Source: Ceratothoa steindachneri (Eukaryota; Arthropoda; Malacostraca; Isopoda; Cymothoidae). Taken from it: DNA of 64,000 nt. The notes below the pieces were generated by a model that saw only the letters and a list, made by a program, of their open reading frames with translations, was not told where the DNA came from and made no database searches. The DNA lies in contig OZ018324.1 of assembly GCA_963969495.1 (NCBI GenBank), positions 51,206,861-51,270,860 on the forward strand, in the 5' to 3' direction. Both the position numbers and the translations under genes were made by a program. Of this stretch, positions 43,458 to 55,815 are shown piece by piece. Position 1 is the first letter of the stretch; every line of letters starts with the position of its first letter.

Positions 43458-45326
43458 CGTCTAATTATTTTAATTTCACCCAATTTTCATCACAACTTAA
43501 GGCATTCCTGCGCATTCTCAAATTAAACTTTGAACACTTAACATCTCGAAGGAACTTCTTTAATTATTGCCTGCTCCGAGTAAATTAAGATTTATTAATT
43601 CTTAAATGACAACTTGACATATAACAGTCATTGTCGATGTAGAGTTACCACGGTTTTGTTTTTTCTGTGAATATGGGTTTTAAATGTTGAAGCTAATTTA
43701 AAAAGATTGTAGAAGATAAACTATATAAATAGAAACTAGGGCAATTGTATAACAAGATAGATTTCGTACCTTGTGAGAGAGTGATAATGTTGAGAAAGAG
43801 GGAGATAAATAATGTGCATAAAAAATGAGAATTGCTGGGTATCTTTGAACAATAATGAGGTTAAAAGTTGATGGAACTCCGTACGTCGTCCTACCACAAG
43901 CGATGTGGCTTAACTTCCCTGTAATCGGAAGGGGTGTTTCCACTCTGCTCGACCATAGTTAGCATTATAGAGCAAAGAAGAAGGCAAGATGTTATGAGTG
44001 CTGTTGAGGGCTCAGAAAAAATGATAAGGCAGCTGGAATGGATAATAAAGTAGTTGAGATGCTACATAAAATATGGTGCTAATTGCTTTGTGAAAAGGGT
44101 GGGTGGTTGTGTACGAAGCCATTGTGGTGAAATCAGGAGATAGCTACGAAAATTTCTGAGAAGAAAAGGTCATACCAGAGATTATGGAAAGTACTTTTGA
44201 CAATTTAAACATTATAGGTCGACCAGAAATCAACTAAATAAGATTAGGTGGCAAAAATTAATTTATCTCAAAATAATAATAAATATCCAAAAAATTCTTT
44301 AGCTATTATAAAATTAATAATAAATCTATCAGTGATAAAATAGGGCCTATTAGATATGAAGGGGTTTTGAAAGAATCTGATAAGGAAATAGTAGAGGTTC
44401 TTAATGATCATTTTTCTTCAGTATTTACAGAAGAGAATCCAGATAGATTGATTCATGATAATTCTAGGTCAAGGCAGGTAGAGTTGAATACCAAAAATGT
44501 GAACAGGGAAATAATTAAATGGTTTGTATTGGAATTAAATACTAGTAAATCATCTGGCACTAGACAACATTCATTCTAGGTTACTCAAAGAAGGTGTAGA
44601 AAGTATTGTAGTACATAGCTCATGAGAAGATATATACTAGATCACTAGAGTTTGGAGAAATACCTAATGATTGGAAATTAGCGAATGTAGTGCCAATATA
44701 TAAAAAGGGAAGTAAAGATGACCCGAATAACTAGGCCGGTAAGCTTAACTTCTATAGTTTGTAAAATTCTTGAGAAGATAGTTAAGAAGGGGATTTCTGA
44801 CCATCTAGAGAGTGGTAGGTTAATAAATGATGCTCAGCACGGGTTTAGAAGAGGTAGATCGTGTTTAACAAATTTATTGGATTTTATAGATTATGTAACT
44901 AAACAATTAGATAAGGGAGAGAATGTTGATGTAATTTACTTATATTTTAGCAAAACTTTTGATAAGATTCCACATAGGAGACTAGTTCACAAATTAAAGA
45001 TGCATGGGATATGTGGTAAAGGCTTGAATTGGATAACTGAATGGCTGAAAGAGAGGAAACAGAGAGTTATATTGAATGGTGTGAGGTCATAGTGGAGGTA
45101 CGTTATCAGTGGTGTAACTCAAGGATTCTTTTTAGGCCCTTTTTTATTCATACTTTATATAAATGATCTTGGGGAGGCTGTAAATAGCAAAGTGTCAATT
45201 TTTGCTGATGACACTAAATTTGCAGCTGTAGTAAAAGAAGTTGAAGGTAACTTTAAAGTGCCGAGTGACTTAAATAAGTTATTAGCTTGGGCTTAAAAGT
45301 GGCAGATGAGTTTTAACCTTAAAAAA
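43458..45326 (+). mobile_element. Duplicated segment, unit 1, with a truncated CR1-like LINE
   Basis: From CGTCTAATTATTTTAATTTC onward this matches 45577-48045. The LINE part (about 44100-45326) shows, in broken frames, KESDKEIVEVLNDHFSSVF, RPVSLTSIVCKILEKIVK, AQHGFRRGRSCLTNLLDF, VIYLYFSKTFDKIPHRRL and FADDTKFAAVV. It is cut off in the RT palm at about 45326 (TTAACCTTAAAAAATGG), where repeat R copy 2 begins. Unit 1 lacks about 550 bp that are present in unit 2 between the leader and the LINE. Confidence 0.82.
44341..45326 (+). pseudogene. CR1-like LINE RT, unit 1 copy
   Basis: Linker at 44367-44579, fingers and palm at 44718-45092, then after stop codons near 45090 the block ILYINDLGEAVNSKVSIFA and DDTKFAAVVKEVEG near 45150-45250. 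FADD is intact, but frame breaks near 44575-44720 and 45090, plus a truncation after the palm, make it nonfunctional. It differs from unit 2 by scattered substitutions. Confidence 0.8.
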
Positions 45327-45335
45327 TGGCGGCCC

Positions 45336-45588
45336 TGCATCCACATTCATACAATGGGGGAAGAGGGAGATAAATAAAGATAGAATTTTCCTAACGAGTA
45401 AATTCCAACACGCCATATCCAATTAAAAATTTCCCCTTTTTTCTCCTTCCAACGATTGTCAGTACGCGTAGACGTTATATATGTATACACAGACACACAC
45501 ACACACATACATCTCGGGTTCATGGAGTAAATGTTATAGCCAGAGAGTACACGCTATAAAACTGGGCCCCGTAAAAGACGTCTAATTA
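45336..45588 (+). repeat. Repeat R, copy 2
   Basis: Matches 29170-29437, starting CATCCACATTCATACAATGG, preceded in both places by CGGCCCTG. It includes a short AC run at 45490-45509. Confidence 0.85.
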
Positions 45589-48500
45589 TTTTAATTTCAC
45601 CCAATTTTCCTCATAACTTAAGGCATTCCTGCGCATTCTCGAATTAAACTTGGAACACTAAAATCTCGAAGGAACTTCTTTAATTATTGCTTGCATCGAG
45701 TAAATAAAGATTTATTAATTCCTAAATGACAACTTAACATATAACAGTCATTGTCGATGTAGAGTTACCACGGTTTTGCTTTCGTAGTGCGTGTTATTCA
45801 TTGGACTTACTGACTTTGTTTTTCTGTGAATATGGGTTTTAAATGTTGAAGCTAATTTAAAAAGATTGTAGAAGATGTAGTATATAGATAGAAACAAGGG
45901 TAAATGTATAACAAGAAAGATGTCGTAACTTTAATTGGGTTGTTTTTGCGAGCAGAGGTATATAATCAGGATTCTTGGATTACTTTTGAACGGCGCTATT
46001 TGCGATAAAGAAGTTAATTAGGACCGCCCGAGTGGTGAAAATTCCACACACAGGAGGCAAAGTTAAAGTCATCTCGACAACTTATTAAGTTAGCTCCTTG
46101 AATGAGAACTATTTAGTCAGAAGAAAAAGAGTAGATAAAGGAACTTAGTTGTTTAATTATTCAGCTATAGGCGTATATTTTCAGCGTAAATTACTTTAAA
46201 TAGTAATATTTAATAATATTTTAAATAACCAGATTGATTGCTGTAATAGATCATTATTATAGGTGGAAAAGAAATCGCCAGATAAGGCATTTGCAAGGAA
46301 GAAAATGAATGAATATCCGGATAGGGACAGAAAACTTTTCTTTTGAGAGAGTGAAAAGGTTGAGAAACAGAGAGATAAATAAGTGTGCATAAAAAATGAG
46401 AACGGCAGGGTATCTTTGAACAATAATCAGGTTAAAAGTTGATGAAAGGAGTACTTTCATGTGCTGTAAAAGTTAAGAAAGAGAAAAATGTATATGGGTG
46501 GGTTGGAAGGAGCAAACCTGGACCTAGACTTTAATGTTGTGTCCGATCCACGGTTATCTGCAGCCTATAGCAGCAGCTGTGAACTCGCCCCGAACTGGAG
46601 CTCCGTACGTCGTCCTACCACAAACGATGTGGCTTAACTTTCCTATAATCGGAAGCGGTGTTTCCACTCTGCTCGACCATAGTTAATAGTATACAGCAAA
46701 GAAGAAGGCAAGATGTTATGAGTGCTGTTGAGGGCTCAGAAAAATGATAAGGCAGCTGGAATGGATAATAAAGTAGTTGAGATGCTACATAAAATATGGT
46801 GCTGATTGCTTTGCGAAAAGGGTGGGTGGTTGTGTACGAAGCCATTGTGGTGAAATCAGGAGATAGCTACGAAAATTTCTGAGAAGAAAAGGTCATACCA
46901 GAGATTATGGAAAGTACTTTTGACAATTTAAACATTATAGGTCGACCAGAAATCAACTAAATAAGATTAGGTGGCAAAAATGAATTTAGCTCAAAATAAT
47001 AATAAATATCAAAAAAATTCTTTAGCTATTATAAAATTAATAATAAATCTATCAGTGATAAAATAGGGCCTATTAGATATGAAGGGGTTTTGAAAGAATC
47101 TGATAAGGAAATAGTAGAGGTTCTTAATGATCATTTTTCTTCAGTATTTACAGAAGAGAATCCAGATAGATTGATTCATGATAATTCTAAGTCAAGGCAA
47201 GTAGTGTTGAATGCCATTAATGTGGACAGGGAAATAATTAAAGGGTTTATATTGGAATTAAATACTAGTACATCATCTGGCACTAGACAACATTCATTCT
47301 AGGTTACTCAAAGAAGGTGTAGAGAGTATTGTAGTACATAGTTCTTGAGAAGATATATACTAGATCACTAGAGTTTGGAGAAATACATAAGGATTGGAAA
47401 TTAGCGAATGTAGTGCCAATATATAAAAAGGGAAGTAAAGATGACCCGAATAACTAGGCCGGTAAGCTTAACTTCTATAGTTTGTAAAATTCTTGAGAAG
47501 ATAGTTAAGAAGAGGATTTCTGACCATCTAGAGAGTGGTAGGTTAATAAATGATGCTCAGCACGGGTTTAAAAGAGGTAGATCGTGTTTAACAAATTTAT
47601 TGGATTTTATGGATTATGTGACTAAACAATTAGATAAGGGAGAGAATGTTGATGTAATTTACTTATATTTTAGCAAAACTTTTGATAAGATTCCACAGAA
47701 ACTAATTCACAAATTAAAGATGCATGGAATATGTGGTAAAGTTTTAAATTGGATAACTGATTAGATGAAAGAGAGTAAGCAGAGAGTTATATTGAATGGT
47801 GTGAGGGCACAGTGGAAGGACGTTATCAGTGGTTACCTCTGGGTTCCTTTCTAGGCCCTTTATTATTCATACTCTATATAAATGATCTTGGGGATGCTGT
47901 AAATAGCAAAGTGTCAATTTTTGCTAATGACACTAAATTTGCAGCTGTAGTAAAAGAAGTTGAAGGTAACTTTAAAGTGCCGAGTGACTTAAATAAGTTA
48001 TTAGCTTGGGCATAGAAGTGGCAGATGAGTTTTAACCTTAAAAAATGCAAAGTTATTAACTTGGGAAGGGATAATAGGGAATTTAGCTATGAAATGGATG
48101 TGTATTGGCTGAATTCATTTGAGGATGATAAGGACTTAGGCATAGTAGTAGATTGGTCCCTGAAGTTTTTAAAGCAGTTTATTGAGGCAAAAAATAAAGC
48201 AAATGGAGTGCTAGGATACATTAACAGGAATGTTAGCTACAAGAGTAAAGAGGTTATCCTTAAACTTTACAACTCGTATGCCAGGCCACATTTAGAGTAC
48301 TGTATACAAGCATGGTCACCACATTTTAGAAATGACATCAACCTACTAACTCAGTACAAAGGAGGGCAACAAAAAGGATACCTTCCCTAATGCACCTTGA
48401 ATATGAAGATAGACTGAGGGTATTAAATATGTTCTCATTTGAAAGAAGATGTGTGGGGGGAGATATGATTGAGCTTTTTAAAATATGTTTTTGGATGGAT

Positions 48501-48750
48501 AAGTTGGATTTTATCAAGTTATTTGAGTTGGAAGGTAATAATAGGACTAGGGGTCACCACTTAAAAATTAAAAAACAGAGGTGCAGGTTGGATGTTAGAA
48601 AATATTTTTCCATCTAGGACGGCAGACAGTCCAAACTTGAATGTTTTCAAACGCAAATTAGATGATTATATGGGAAGGGATGGTTAACTTTCGGATGGGG
48701 GGAATGGGAAAACTGGACTCATTCCCGTGAATGCAGTTTTTTATTATTGT
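45577..48750 (+). mobile_element. Duplicated segment, unit 2, with a CR1-like LINE reaching its 3' end
   Basis: The first part repeats unit 1 with extra material at about 45925-46600. The LINE spans about 46830-48740 and extends past the point where unit 1 is cut off, to the C-terminal end and 3' UTR. A leader with GAGCTCCGTACGTCGTCCTA at 46600 is shared with unit 1 (43875). Confidence 0.82.
47090..48700 (+). pseudogene. CR1-like LINE RT and C-terminus, unit 2 copy
   Basis: Linker at 47090-47302, fingers/palm at 47441-47764, palm at 47812-48015 (FANDTKFAAVV: catalytic FADD changed to FAND), thumb at 48025-48390 (MSFNLKKCKVINLG, DKDLGIVVDWSLKF, LYNSYARPHLEYCIQAWSPH) and C-terminus at 48390-48617. 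The catalytic change and at least four frame or stop breaks show it is dead. The catalytic difference between the two units means mutation continued after the duplication. Confidence 0.85.
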
Positions 48751-49359
48751 ATATTACGATTGATTTGGTTTTTGACGAGTCTTGATGATGATACTTTTTG
48801 TTTTTGATGCATTACTGTGGATGGTTCTACTTGTAGATGAATGATCTGACACAATCCTATGGATGCATTTTGTGGGTGGGTTTTCACAGATGCGGGTGAC
48901 CTTTGACAGGCCCTTGAGGCTTTTGTCATCCGTGAAATTATGTTACTCGTATCTTATTTTAAAGCCTTAAAGAGTGGGCAAAGACTGTGATAGTACCAAT
49001 GTGCAAAAAAGAAAGCTAAATGAGAGTGCAACATGATAATTAACTGAAAGAATGATAGACTATTAGAGTAACATAACCATTGTGTTAACTTTATGACCTT
49101 TTTGATACGTGCCGCCTCGCCCATCCCCCCTCACCTCTCTCTCTTTTTTTTGTATTTCTTTCGTTATTTAGTTAGCATTTATTTATTTCGCCATTGCTAT
49201 ATTTATTTCTATCTTGTTTTCTTTTCATAATTCCCCTTTGGGAGCACAAGCTCACAAAGGGGAATGATCGGTTTACGTGAGTGATAGAAAAAGTTCCACC
49301 AAACTAATTTAAGTTCTACTTTTCCAGCGCGTCATCAAAACGTCTTTTCCATTATGTGT

Positions 49360-49990
49360 AGTTGTGTTGAGATGAAAATGAAAAGAATCTAGATCTCTGC
49401 TCTCCTACGCAAGGGGGAAAAAACACGTCCGACATCGCTATCTTAATGTCCACCGGATGACCGTCCACAGAGTCGCAATGAGTCTCAAAATTGACCTCGT
49501 TCAGGCAGACCTCAAGTTTTCAAACGTTTGGCTCTTAGAGTCTGTAGGAAGCTAGGAGAGCAGTGAAAACGATACTGTATATTGCCACCAGTAAAGTAAA
49601 TTCAGCTGTGAGTTGTCTTACCGTTTGTGATGATACCATGAATTCAGTGAAATACCAAGCTCTACTGACAGATTAAATGCTTCCCGTAGCCCGACCCCTC
49701 TCCAGAAATCCCCGGAATGTGATTTCTATCAGGACAATACCCCATGTCACATGTCTGCGTCCACTATACAGTGGTTCCTGGACAACAATATCATGATGCT
49801 GGACGTGCCACTTCAATCTTCGGTTATGAATCCACTGGAAAACCTTTGACAAGACCTGAAAGATGCGTTGAGATATCGTCACTCGGCATCCAATGAGCGA
49901 GTGAAGACAGTCTTCACCGTGGAGTGGACCAGCGTCACAGCCTTCAGGTGCCTCACCCTTGTGTAAAGCATGCCTCTATGAATAAATGCT
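49360..49990 (+). pseudogene. Tc1-like transposase (DD34E type), degenerate
   Basis: Plus-strand blocks appear in order: a helix-turn-helix-like SYARGKKHVRHRY...VHRVAMS, then FYQDNTPCHMSASTIQWFLD (near 49725-49785, with a catalytic Asp in QDN), then MNPLENL (near 49830, with the third acidic residue, Glu) and LKDALRYRHSASNER. In-frame stops occur between blocks, including one right after NPLENL. Terminal inverted repeats were not identified. The family assignment is secure; an active enzyme is excluded. Confidence 0.78.
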
Positions 49991-49999
49991 TACAGCATC

Positions 50000-51342
50000 A
50001 CCAAATGATTCTCGACACGCTATTGAGCTTCCTGTATCAATTTGATCTTCCTGTAAATTTCACATAGTTCCACCTCCGTATCTGTTATTGTTGTTGATGT
50101 TAATTTTTTTTGCAAACTTTGCATTTTGTTAATTCTCGTTGATTGTTTGAGGCATATATAATTTATTGCTATTTATTCATCTTTATTTAACTGTTATATT
50201 CATATTGATGTACAAATAAAAACATTCCACCCCTGCATTTATCTAATTTCCTCAAAATTCCGAGGTGTCCGATAATGTGTATTTCGGCAATACATATATA
50301 TTCTAACTTCACATAATCTCAGCAGCAATATTACATTACTTATCGAAAAGGCGAAAACCAACGATGGCAGCGCCTTCAGAATAATGTAAGGATAGATCTA
50401 TAAGATAACCATTAAAGATAGGGGCAAAAAAATGTACAGAGGTATTGCTGCAGATTCCTCTTTAGGCGGTGTAAAGAAAGGAGAGATTATAGACGGAAGA
50501 AGATGGAGAGATTAGGAAGGGAGAAAAAGAGAGACATTGTATGAGAAAAAAACAGTGGGGGATAGGGGAGTGGAGAGGTTGGATGAAAGAGAGGATCGGA
50601 AATGAAAAATGAGTAATATAGAAAACGGTAGCAGCAAATGCAAAGCAGACACACGGCGATATATCGATATGCGGAAATATGTACATTCATTGTAGGCCGA
50701 TAGACAAGTACAAATAAAGATGACTGAATGATAGGTCATATTGACTGTAGTACTTTTGATGACATTCCTAGTCAAGTTATTCTATTTCTGTATTATTTTA
50801 TAGGGAAAAAAATGATGTGCTATTGCAGTGCTAAATCTTTTGTTTCTATCTTTTAACCGTTCCCCCCTCCCTCCTCAGCCAGTGATAATGTAGACAAAAT
50901 CACCAAAAGGGCCTATTTTCAAGAACTGTCGGATAATTCTCATAAAACTTCAACCTCACTTACTTCCATCTCTGTGAACACCCAAATTATGAAGTGTTCA
51001 ACACTAAAAAAATCGCCCTACACATCACTAGGTATCTACAAACAAGGAGTTACCCATTTCACATAATAAACACGGTTCTCACTAACATCACCCATCTCAT
51101 TCAAGAATATTTCACCATCTCACGTCACCACAAAGGAAAATAATGACAAATACAGCTATATTCAAAATCTTCGACACAATGCCTAGAAAATTCATATGTA
51201 AAAACACTCAATCCTTCACAAGGCATTTACTTAAAAAAAAAAGACCTGTCTGTAGGGTCTTAAGAATGTACATGTGAATGTACGCCTGCTAGTGTACTCG
51301 TATGTGAATGCATATATATGTGCACGTTGCGGGTGTGTATCC
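50000..51342. other. Unassigned sequence before the Penelope-like element
   Basis: No supported gene. The stretch is AT-rich with purine-rich runs at 50480-50620, whose minus-strand T/C-rich open frames have no recognisable motif. Confidence 0.4.

Positions 51343-51407
<65 letters not shown>
51343..51407. repeat. (TA)n array, ~65 bp, left border of the Penelope-like element
   Basis: Uninterrupted TA repeat. It is read through in frame with the RT, giving a YIYIYI stretch, but this is not a real N-terminus. Confidence 0.97.
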
Positions 51408-51408
<1 letters not shown>

Positions 51409-52474
51409 CCTGGGAATGGGAAGTCCTATTGCCGCCCCTCTCGCAAATCTCTTCCTGTGTAACTTAGAAGAAGAAGCACTTGACAAATGCCCCTTACAAT
51501 TCCGTCCTATCTTCTACAGGAGATACGTAGACGACACCATCGCCCTTTTCCGCTCTAAAAGTTCATCTGATAAATTCCTAGAGTACAGAAACCAGTTGCA
51601 TCCAAATATTAAATTCACTCAAGAAAAAGAAGACAACGACTCCATTCCTTTCTTAGACCTACTAATAACACACACAATCGACGGTGTCTTCACTTCCATT
51701 GACCGAAAACCTACACATACGGGCTCTGGACTCCATTTTCTTAGTCATTGTTCCACCAAAATTAAATTAAACTCCATCAAAACCTTACTTTCTCTCGCTT
51801 ACAATCTCTCCACATCATACCCCAATTTCCACAACGAAGTCAATTTCCTCACTAACTATTTCCGACAAAACGGATATACTTCAAACTTATTCGGCCGAAC
51901 TCTTCGAAATTTTATCAATAAAATATTTACCCCGAAAGATCCCTCATACAACGGCCCTAAAGAAAAGGTTTTTGTACCTTTGCCATATATAGGACCCCTC
52001 AATTCACTTCTCTGGGCCAAACTCTCACCATTTTTTAAAAATTTATTTCCTGCAACACATTTTATTCCAATTTTTCAAAACACACGCAAAGTACAACATC
52101 TTTTCAACATTAAAGACAAAATACCAACACTGCTTCGATCCTCCATCATATACTCGTATGAATTCAACTGCTCGAGATGTAATTCCGAGGTGTATTTAGG
52201 ATCGACACAGCGCACACTACATACCCGTATTTGCGCACATTTAGGCATCAGCAATAGAACTGGAGCCCCACTCACTTCTCCCGAGTTCTCCCCTATCCGA
52301 ATACACTACGAAAACAGACATCCACACCATAAACCAAACTAAAATCATTTTTCAATTAAAGATACAGCAAACACAAAAAACCAACTACGTACACTGGAAT
52401 CTCTTTATATTAGATTTAAAAACCCCACTTTAAACTCCGACACAAGCTCATTTCCACTTTTACTACAACTATAA
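51408..52474 (+). pseudogene. Penelope-like element: RT end and GIY-YIG-like endonuclease, one internal stop
   Basis: The plus-strand frame starts inside the RT at LGMGSPIAAPLANLFLC, continues FYRRYVDDTIALF (YVDD palm motif) and SIPFLDLLIT. After a linker comes a GIY-YIG-like endonuclease segment: SSIIYSYEFNCSRCNSEVYL, then GSTQRTLHTRICAHLG, and a C-terminal SIRIHYENRHPH-like block. One TAA at 52340-52342 interrupts the frame, after which it remains open to 52474 with LRTLESLYIRFKNPTL, a usual C-terminal ending of this group. So only the 5' half of RT is missing, plus the single stop. The frame is unusually well preserved for this window. Confidence 0.87.
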
Positions 52475-52897
52475 TTACCCACGAATTACGCACGCTAAAT
52501 ACACTCCCCCCAAAACAACCCCTATCTTTCAAATATTTCTATTATCTCCCCCTTTTTACAATGAAGACACCCAAAACTAATTAATCTCAGTTTTATTTTC
52601 AAAACAAAAACATATTTCCTATTCCCTAATAGTTAAAAGCCCTGCATTTTTATAATTTGAATATTACCACCTCTGCTGCTTTCCATTTGCCATATAATTA
52701 ATTTATAAATATCTGATAACTTATCTAAAAAATTCTTATGTTTGTATATATTTATAATGTCATATCCTTGAGAATGGGTTCCTACCAGAAACGTCGGTAC
52801 CAAAAAGTTATAATATAGTAATGAACTTCCTAAATTTAGCCTCCTTATTTATCCTAAAAATATGTATACGCCGGCAAAGCACAACCCCTCTGCTCTC

Positions 52898-52899
<2 letters not shown>
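52475..52899 (+). other. 3' flank/UTR of the Penelope-like element
   Basis: CTTGAGAATGGGTTCCTACC followed by AGAAACGTCGGTACC at about 52767-52802 resembles the recurrent 3' motif of Penelope-like elements. It ends at a second (TA)n array starting at 52900. No gene is seen. Confidence 0.6.

Positions 52900-52986
<87 letters not shown>
52900..52986. repeat. (TA)n array, ~87 bp, right border of the Penelope-like element
   Basis: Uninterrupted TA repeat directly after TGCTCTCTTA. Confidence 0.97.
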
Positions 52987-52990
<4 letters not shown>

Positions 52991-53339
52991 TTCACAAATG
53001 TGCATTTTCATGTAAATATCCATGTTTAATATGCATTCATGAGTACATATATACACATTTAGGTCACATATACAGATCCATATATTTACTCGCATTCCCG
53101 ACCGCAACTACAGATTATGTCGTACGTGCACGTACATTCGTGTATCCACACAACAACCTGCTTGCACACCTACGCAGACAAAAAATGAAAATTTCCCCAC
53201 TGATGTTTTGCATCGTATCATTAGATGTACATGCCCCAAAGTTCTCTACGCATAAACATATATACCTACACGAAAGATACACTCTCGTGTGCGTCTTAAC
53301 GTTCTGAAGTTGTTCAAACACTATTTGAGTCCATGAATC

Positions 53340-54070
53340 TGCAGAAAGCTACGGCGGAGTCGAACGCAACATTCAACATACCAAGTCCTAAGAATGTATG
53401 GAATGGGCGGTAAATTGGTGGATTATGTTAAAAGTGTTTATGCTGAAATTAAAGCGTGTTTGAGTTAACCCTTTAATGCTCGAATTGGACTATATATATA
53501 TAAATATATAATAACCTTTAAATCAATATACATATATATTAAGAGTCAAAGCTGCTTGAAATTGTGGTTCCACATGAAAACATGGGCCCTTAAAAGGTTA
53601 AATATGGCCGTGGGAGTGGTTTTATATGGAGATGTGAGAAAAGAGCGTGTGATGTATCCATGATACTATATTTGTGGATTAATTGCTGAAAGAAGAAGGG
53701 GACTTAACGAGGACAGTGGTTTAAGATTGATTACGCATGGTGAAAGAGAGATTCTTTCTATGTTGCTGTATGCTGACGACCCCTGTGGAGTGACAAGGTT
53801 AAAAGGGAAGCGTTTTCCCGGATATGAGTGAGGAAGGGGAGAGATGTAAATGCAGAAATGAATAAGGCGATGGTGTTTAGTCAGGAGGATGAGGTGTGAT
53901 GTTAGATTTTGCGGGATACACCTGAAACAGGTCAATGTTTAAAGGTATTAAGATTGTATCCTGGAACAGTCGAACCGATGGAGCAGACTGAGGTAAAGAG
54001 GTTGGAAACACGGCAACCAAAGAACCAGTAAATCCCAAGGGGTGGAATGTGGGTTGTGAAGGAAATTGTC
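53340..54070 (+). pseudogene. Reverse-transcriptase relic (RTE- or Jockey-like), strongly degenerate
   Basis: Plus-strand traces: LRMYGMGGKLVDYVKSVYAE near 53385-53445, then a degraded VRQG-like segment at about 53625-53660, then REILSMLLYADDPCG near 53745-53785 (YADD palm motif) and NAEMNKAMVFSQE near 53848-53890. The order is that of a LINE RT palm, but stops and frame shifts are dense. Minus-strand open frames over this region are shadows. Confidence 0.48.
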
Positions 54071-54892
54071 CTAGAATTGTGGTGGTAACAATGTTGGTGT
54101 ATACATATGAATTTTATCATTGTATAGAATAAAAGGCAAAGTACGAGAGTAAGAACACTTCAATTTCAAATTTTGGAGGGAGAGCGTTTGTGAAACGTTG
54201 GAAAAGAGGGGAGAGCGAGAGGGTAAAATGTGTGCATTGAGTGAGGGAGAGTAGGAATGAGGTTGGGTGAGAGAATGTTCTGGGAATGGATAAGAATATA
54301 ATTTCTGTGTGAAGGGTAGGAAAACTGTGAATGAGTGAATGAGAGAGAAAGCGGTAATCGAGTAACAATTAGATGATATGTTGTATGGTTGGATACGCAT
54401 GGAGGAGGTGCAATTGGTACTTCTGCCGTGGGTGGAACCCTAACGAGACGAGATTCTAGACCACATAGCACCATATCGATTCGAGGACGAATCTTGACTG
54501 GGAGAGGTCCTACAGATATAGGATTACATCTTCTCGTCAGACTAATATTTATGTTGGTTTCATTATATAATAGTGAACATGCTAACACATAGAGGGCAAA
54601 CCTTATTATTATTATTGTTCAATTGACCTTTGTCAAAAAAAAGAACACTACAATTTACGTCATTTGAATTTGATCTTCTTTTAGAAGTTTTTTTAATTTA
54701 AATGTCCTCCTTTCTTCAGCTTAGATTAATCAACAACATAAAAAGACGCTTGATTTTTCTATGAGTTCATATTTGAAGGGGGAGGAGGACTTCCAGAAAC
54801 TTTAGAGCTTTAACTAAGCATTTCACGAGGTTCCTTTTCTGACTGTGCGGTACAGCGGTGGTTTCGGAGATTTACCTCGAGGACTTAAGTGT
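54071..54892. other. Unassigned sequence
   Basis: Purine-rich plus strand (54170-54360). No recognised gene or repeat partner. Confidence 0.4.
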
Positions 54893-55066
54893 CGTGGTAC
54901 AACCACCCTTACCATACACTACTCCTATATTATGTGTGTGGGAGGGGGGGCGATTTAATCACCTACTGCAACACGAACCGTTGAAGGACTGTTCGCAGGG
55001 ATTAACGACCGACTAGAAGGTCACACTTGAGGGGTTGGGTTTCAAATCCTTAATAATCAGACAGAG
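54893..55066 (-). repeat. Gypsy LTR remnant, 3' copy (left)
   Basis: TGTCGTGGTACAACC to ATAATCAGACAGAGTGC is shared with 61302-61452 (about 150-175 bp with indels), including CACCTACTGCAACACGAACC and GTTGAAGGACTGTTCGCAG. On the minus strand this reads as a segment ending in CCACGACA, a normal CA terminus. It abuts the truncated RNase H coding sequence. The shared length is probably only part of the LTR. Confidence 0.65.
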
Positions 55067-55815
55067 TGCATGCATCCAATTTCTTCGTCACTCGCAACCG
55101 TCCGGATGCCGAAGGGTTTAGAGGGATTAGGGAGCCTCAAAATGGGGGCGGACGCTAGCTTGTCCTTGAGCTGCTGGAACCTGGCAGTAGCTTCAGGATT
55201 CCATGAAAGGGGATCTGGGGATCTCCTCTGAAGGAGGGCACTTAAAGGGATGGAAATAGATGCGAAGTTAAGGATAAATCTACGGTAAAAGGAGGCCGAT
55301 CCCATGAATGACCTCAGCTGTTTCTTCGTGCGGGGAAGGGGCATCTTGACAATGGCTCTGACCTTTTCGGCCTGGGGGCTCATCTGATTTTTCGAGTGAA
55401 CGGGCTCTTGGGTAGTAGGGACAATGTTATGCTCAAATTGATTGGAGCAACCGGGGGTCTCGGGGATGACATTTTCAAATCCATTTTGCAACTGCTGCAG
55501 CTGACTCTTTTGAAGAGGCGCTAGCCTGGGGGAGACATCCAGCTCGGGGGATGATGATTTCGGGGGTTCAGGTAGAGATGGGATAGGGGGATCACCATCT
55601 TGTTCAATGCATACTACTTGCATGACATTGAGGGGGTCAGCGGGATACACCGCTTCCAAAGGGGAATCTTCATTGATAGCCACAATATTGTTGATATACG
55701 CACAGCGGTGATATTTCTTCAACATATTGATGTGGAAAACCTTATCTCCTCTGGGGTTCGAATCAGGTAATCCACTGGTTATTTTACCTCTAGAACGGAA
55801 AAGGGGCCCTTCCAC
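55057..55815 (-). pseudogene. Gypsy pol: integrase end, RT N-terminus and RNase H, RT core deleted
   Basis: One uninterrupted minus-strand frame starts with the end of integrase (RGDKVFHINMLKKYHRC), passes a linker, and enters RT with NVIPETPGCSNQFEHNIVP (RT N-terminus) and EPVHSKNQMSP. It then jumps to KTKKQLR-type sequence, PRTKKQLRSFMGSASFYRRF, and LSWNPEATARFQQLKDKLAS with APILRLPNPSKPFGIRT, the start of RNase H. The palm with its YxDD motif, about 170 residues, is missing between them, and RNase H is cut off at SDEEIGC where the LTR starts. The order integrase then RT is directly visible in this single frame. Confidence 0.87.

Noticed and set aside
53666..54588. Several minus-strand Ser/Leu/Phe-rich open frames
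   Set aside because: They lie opposite purine-rich sequence and an RT relic; no motif or conservation is visible.
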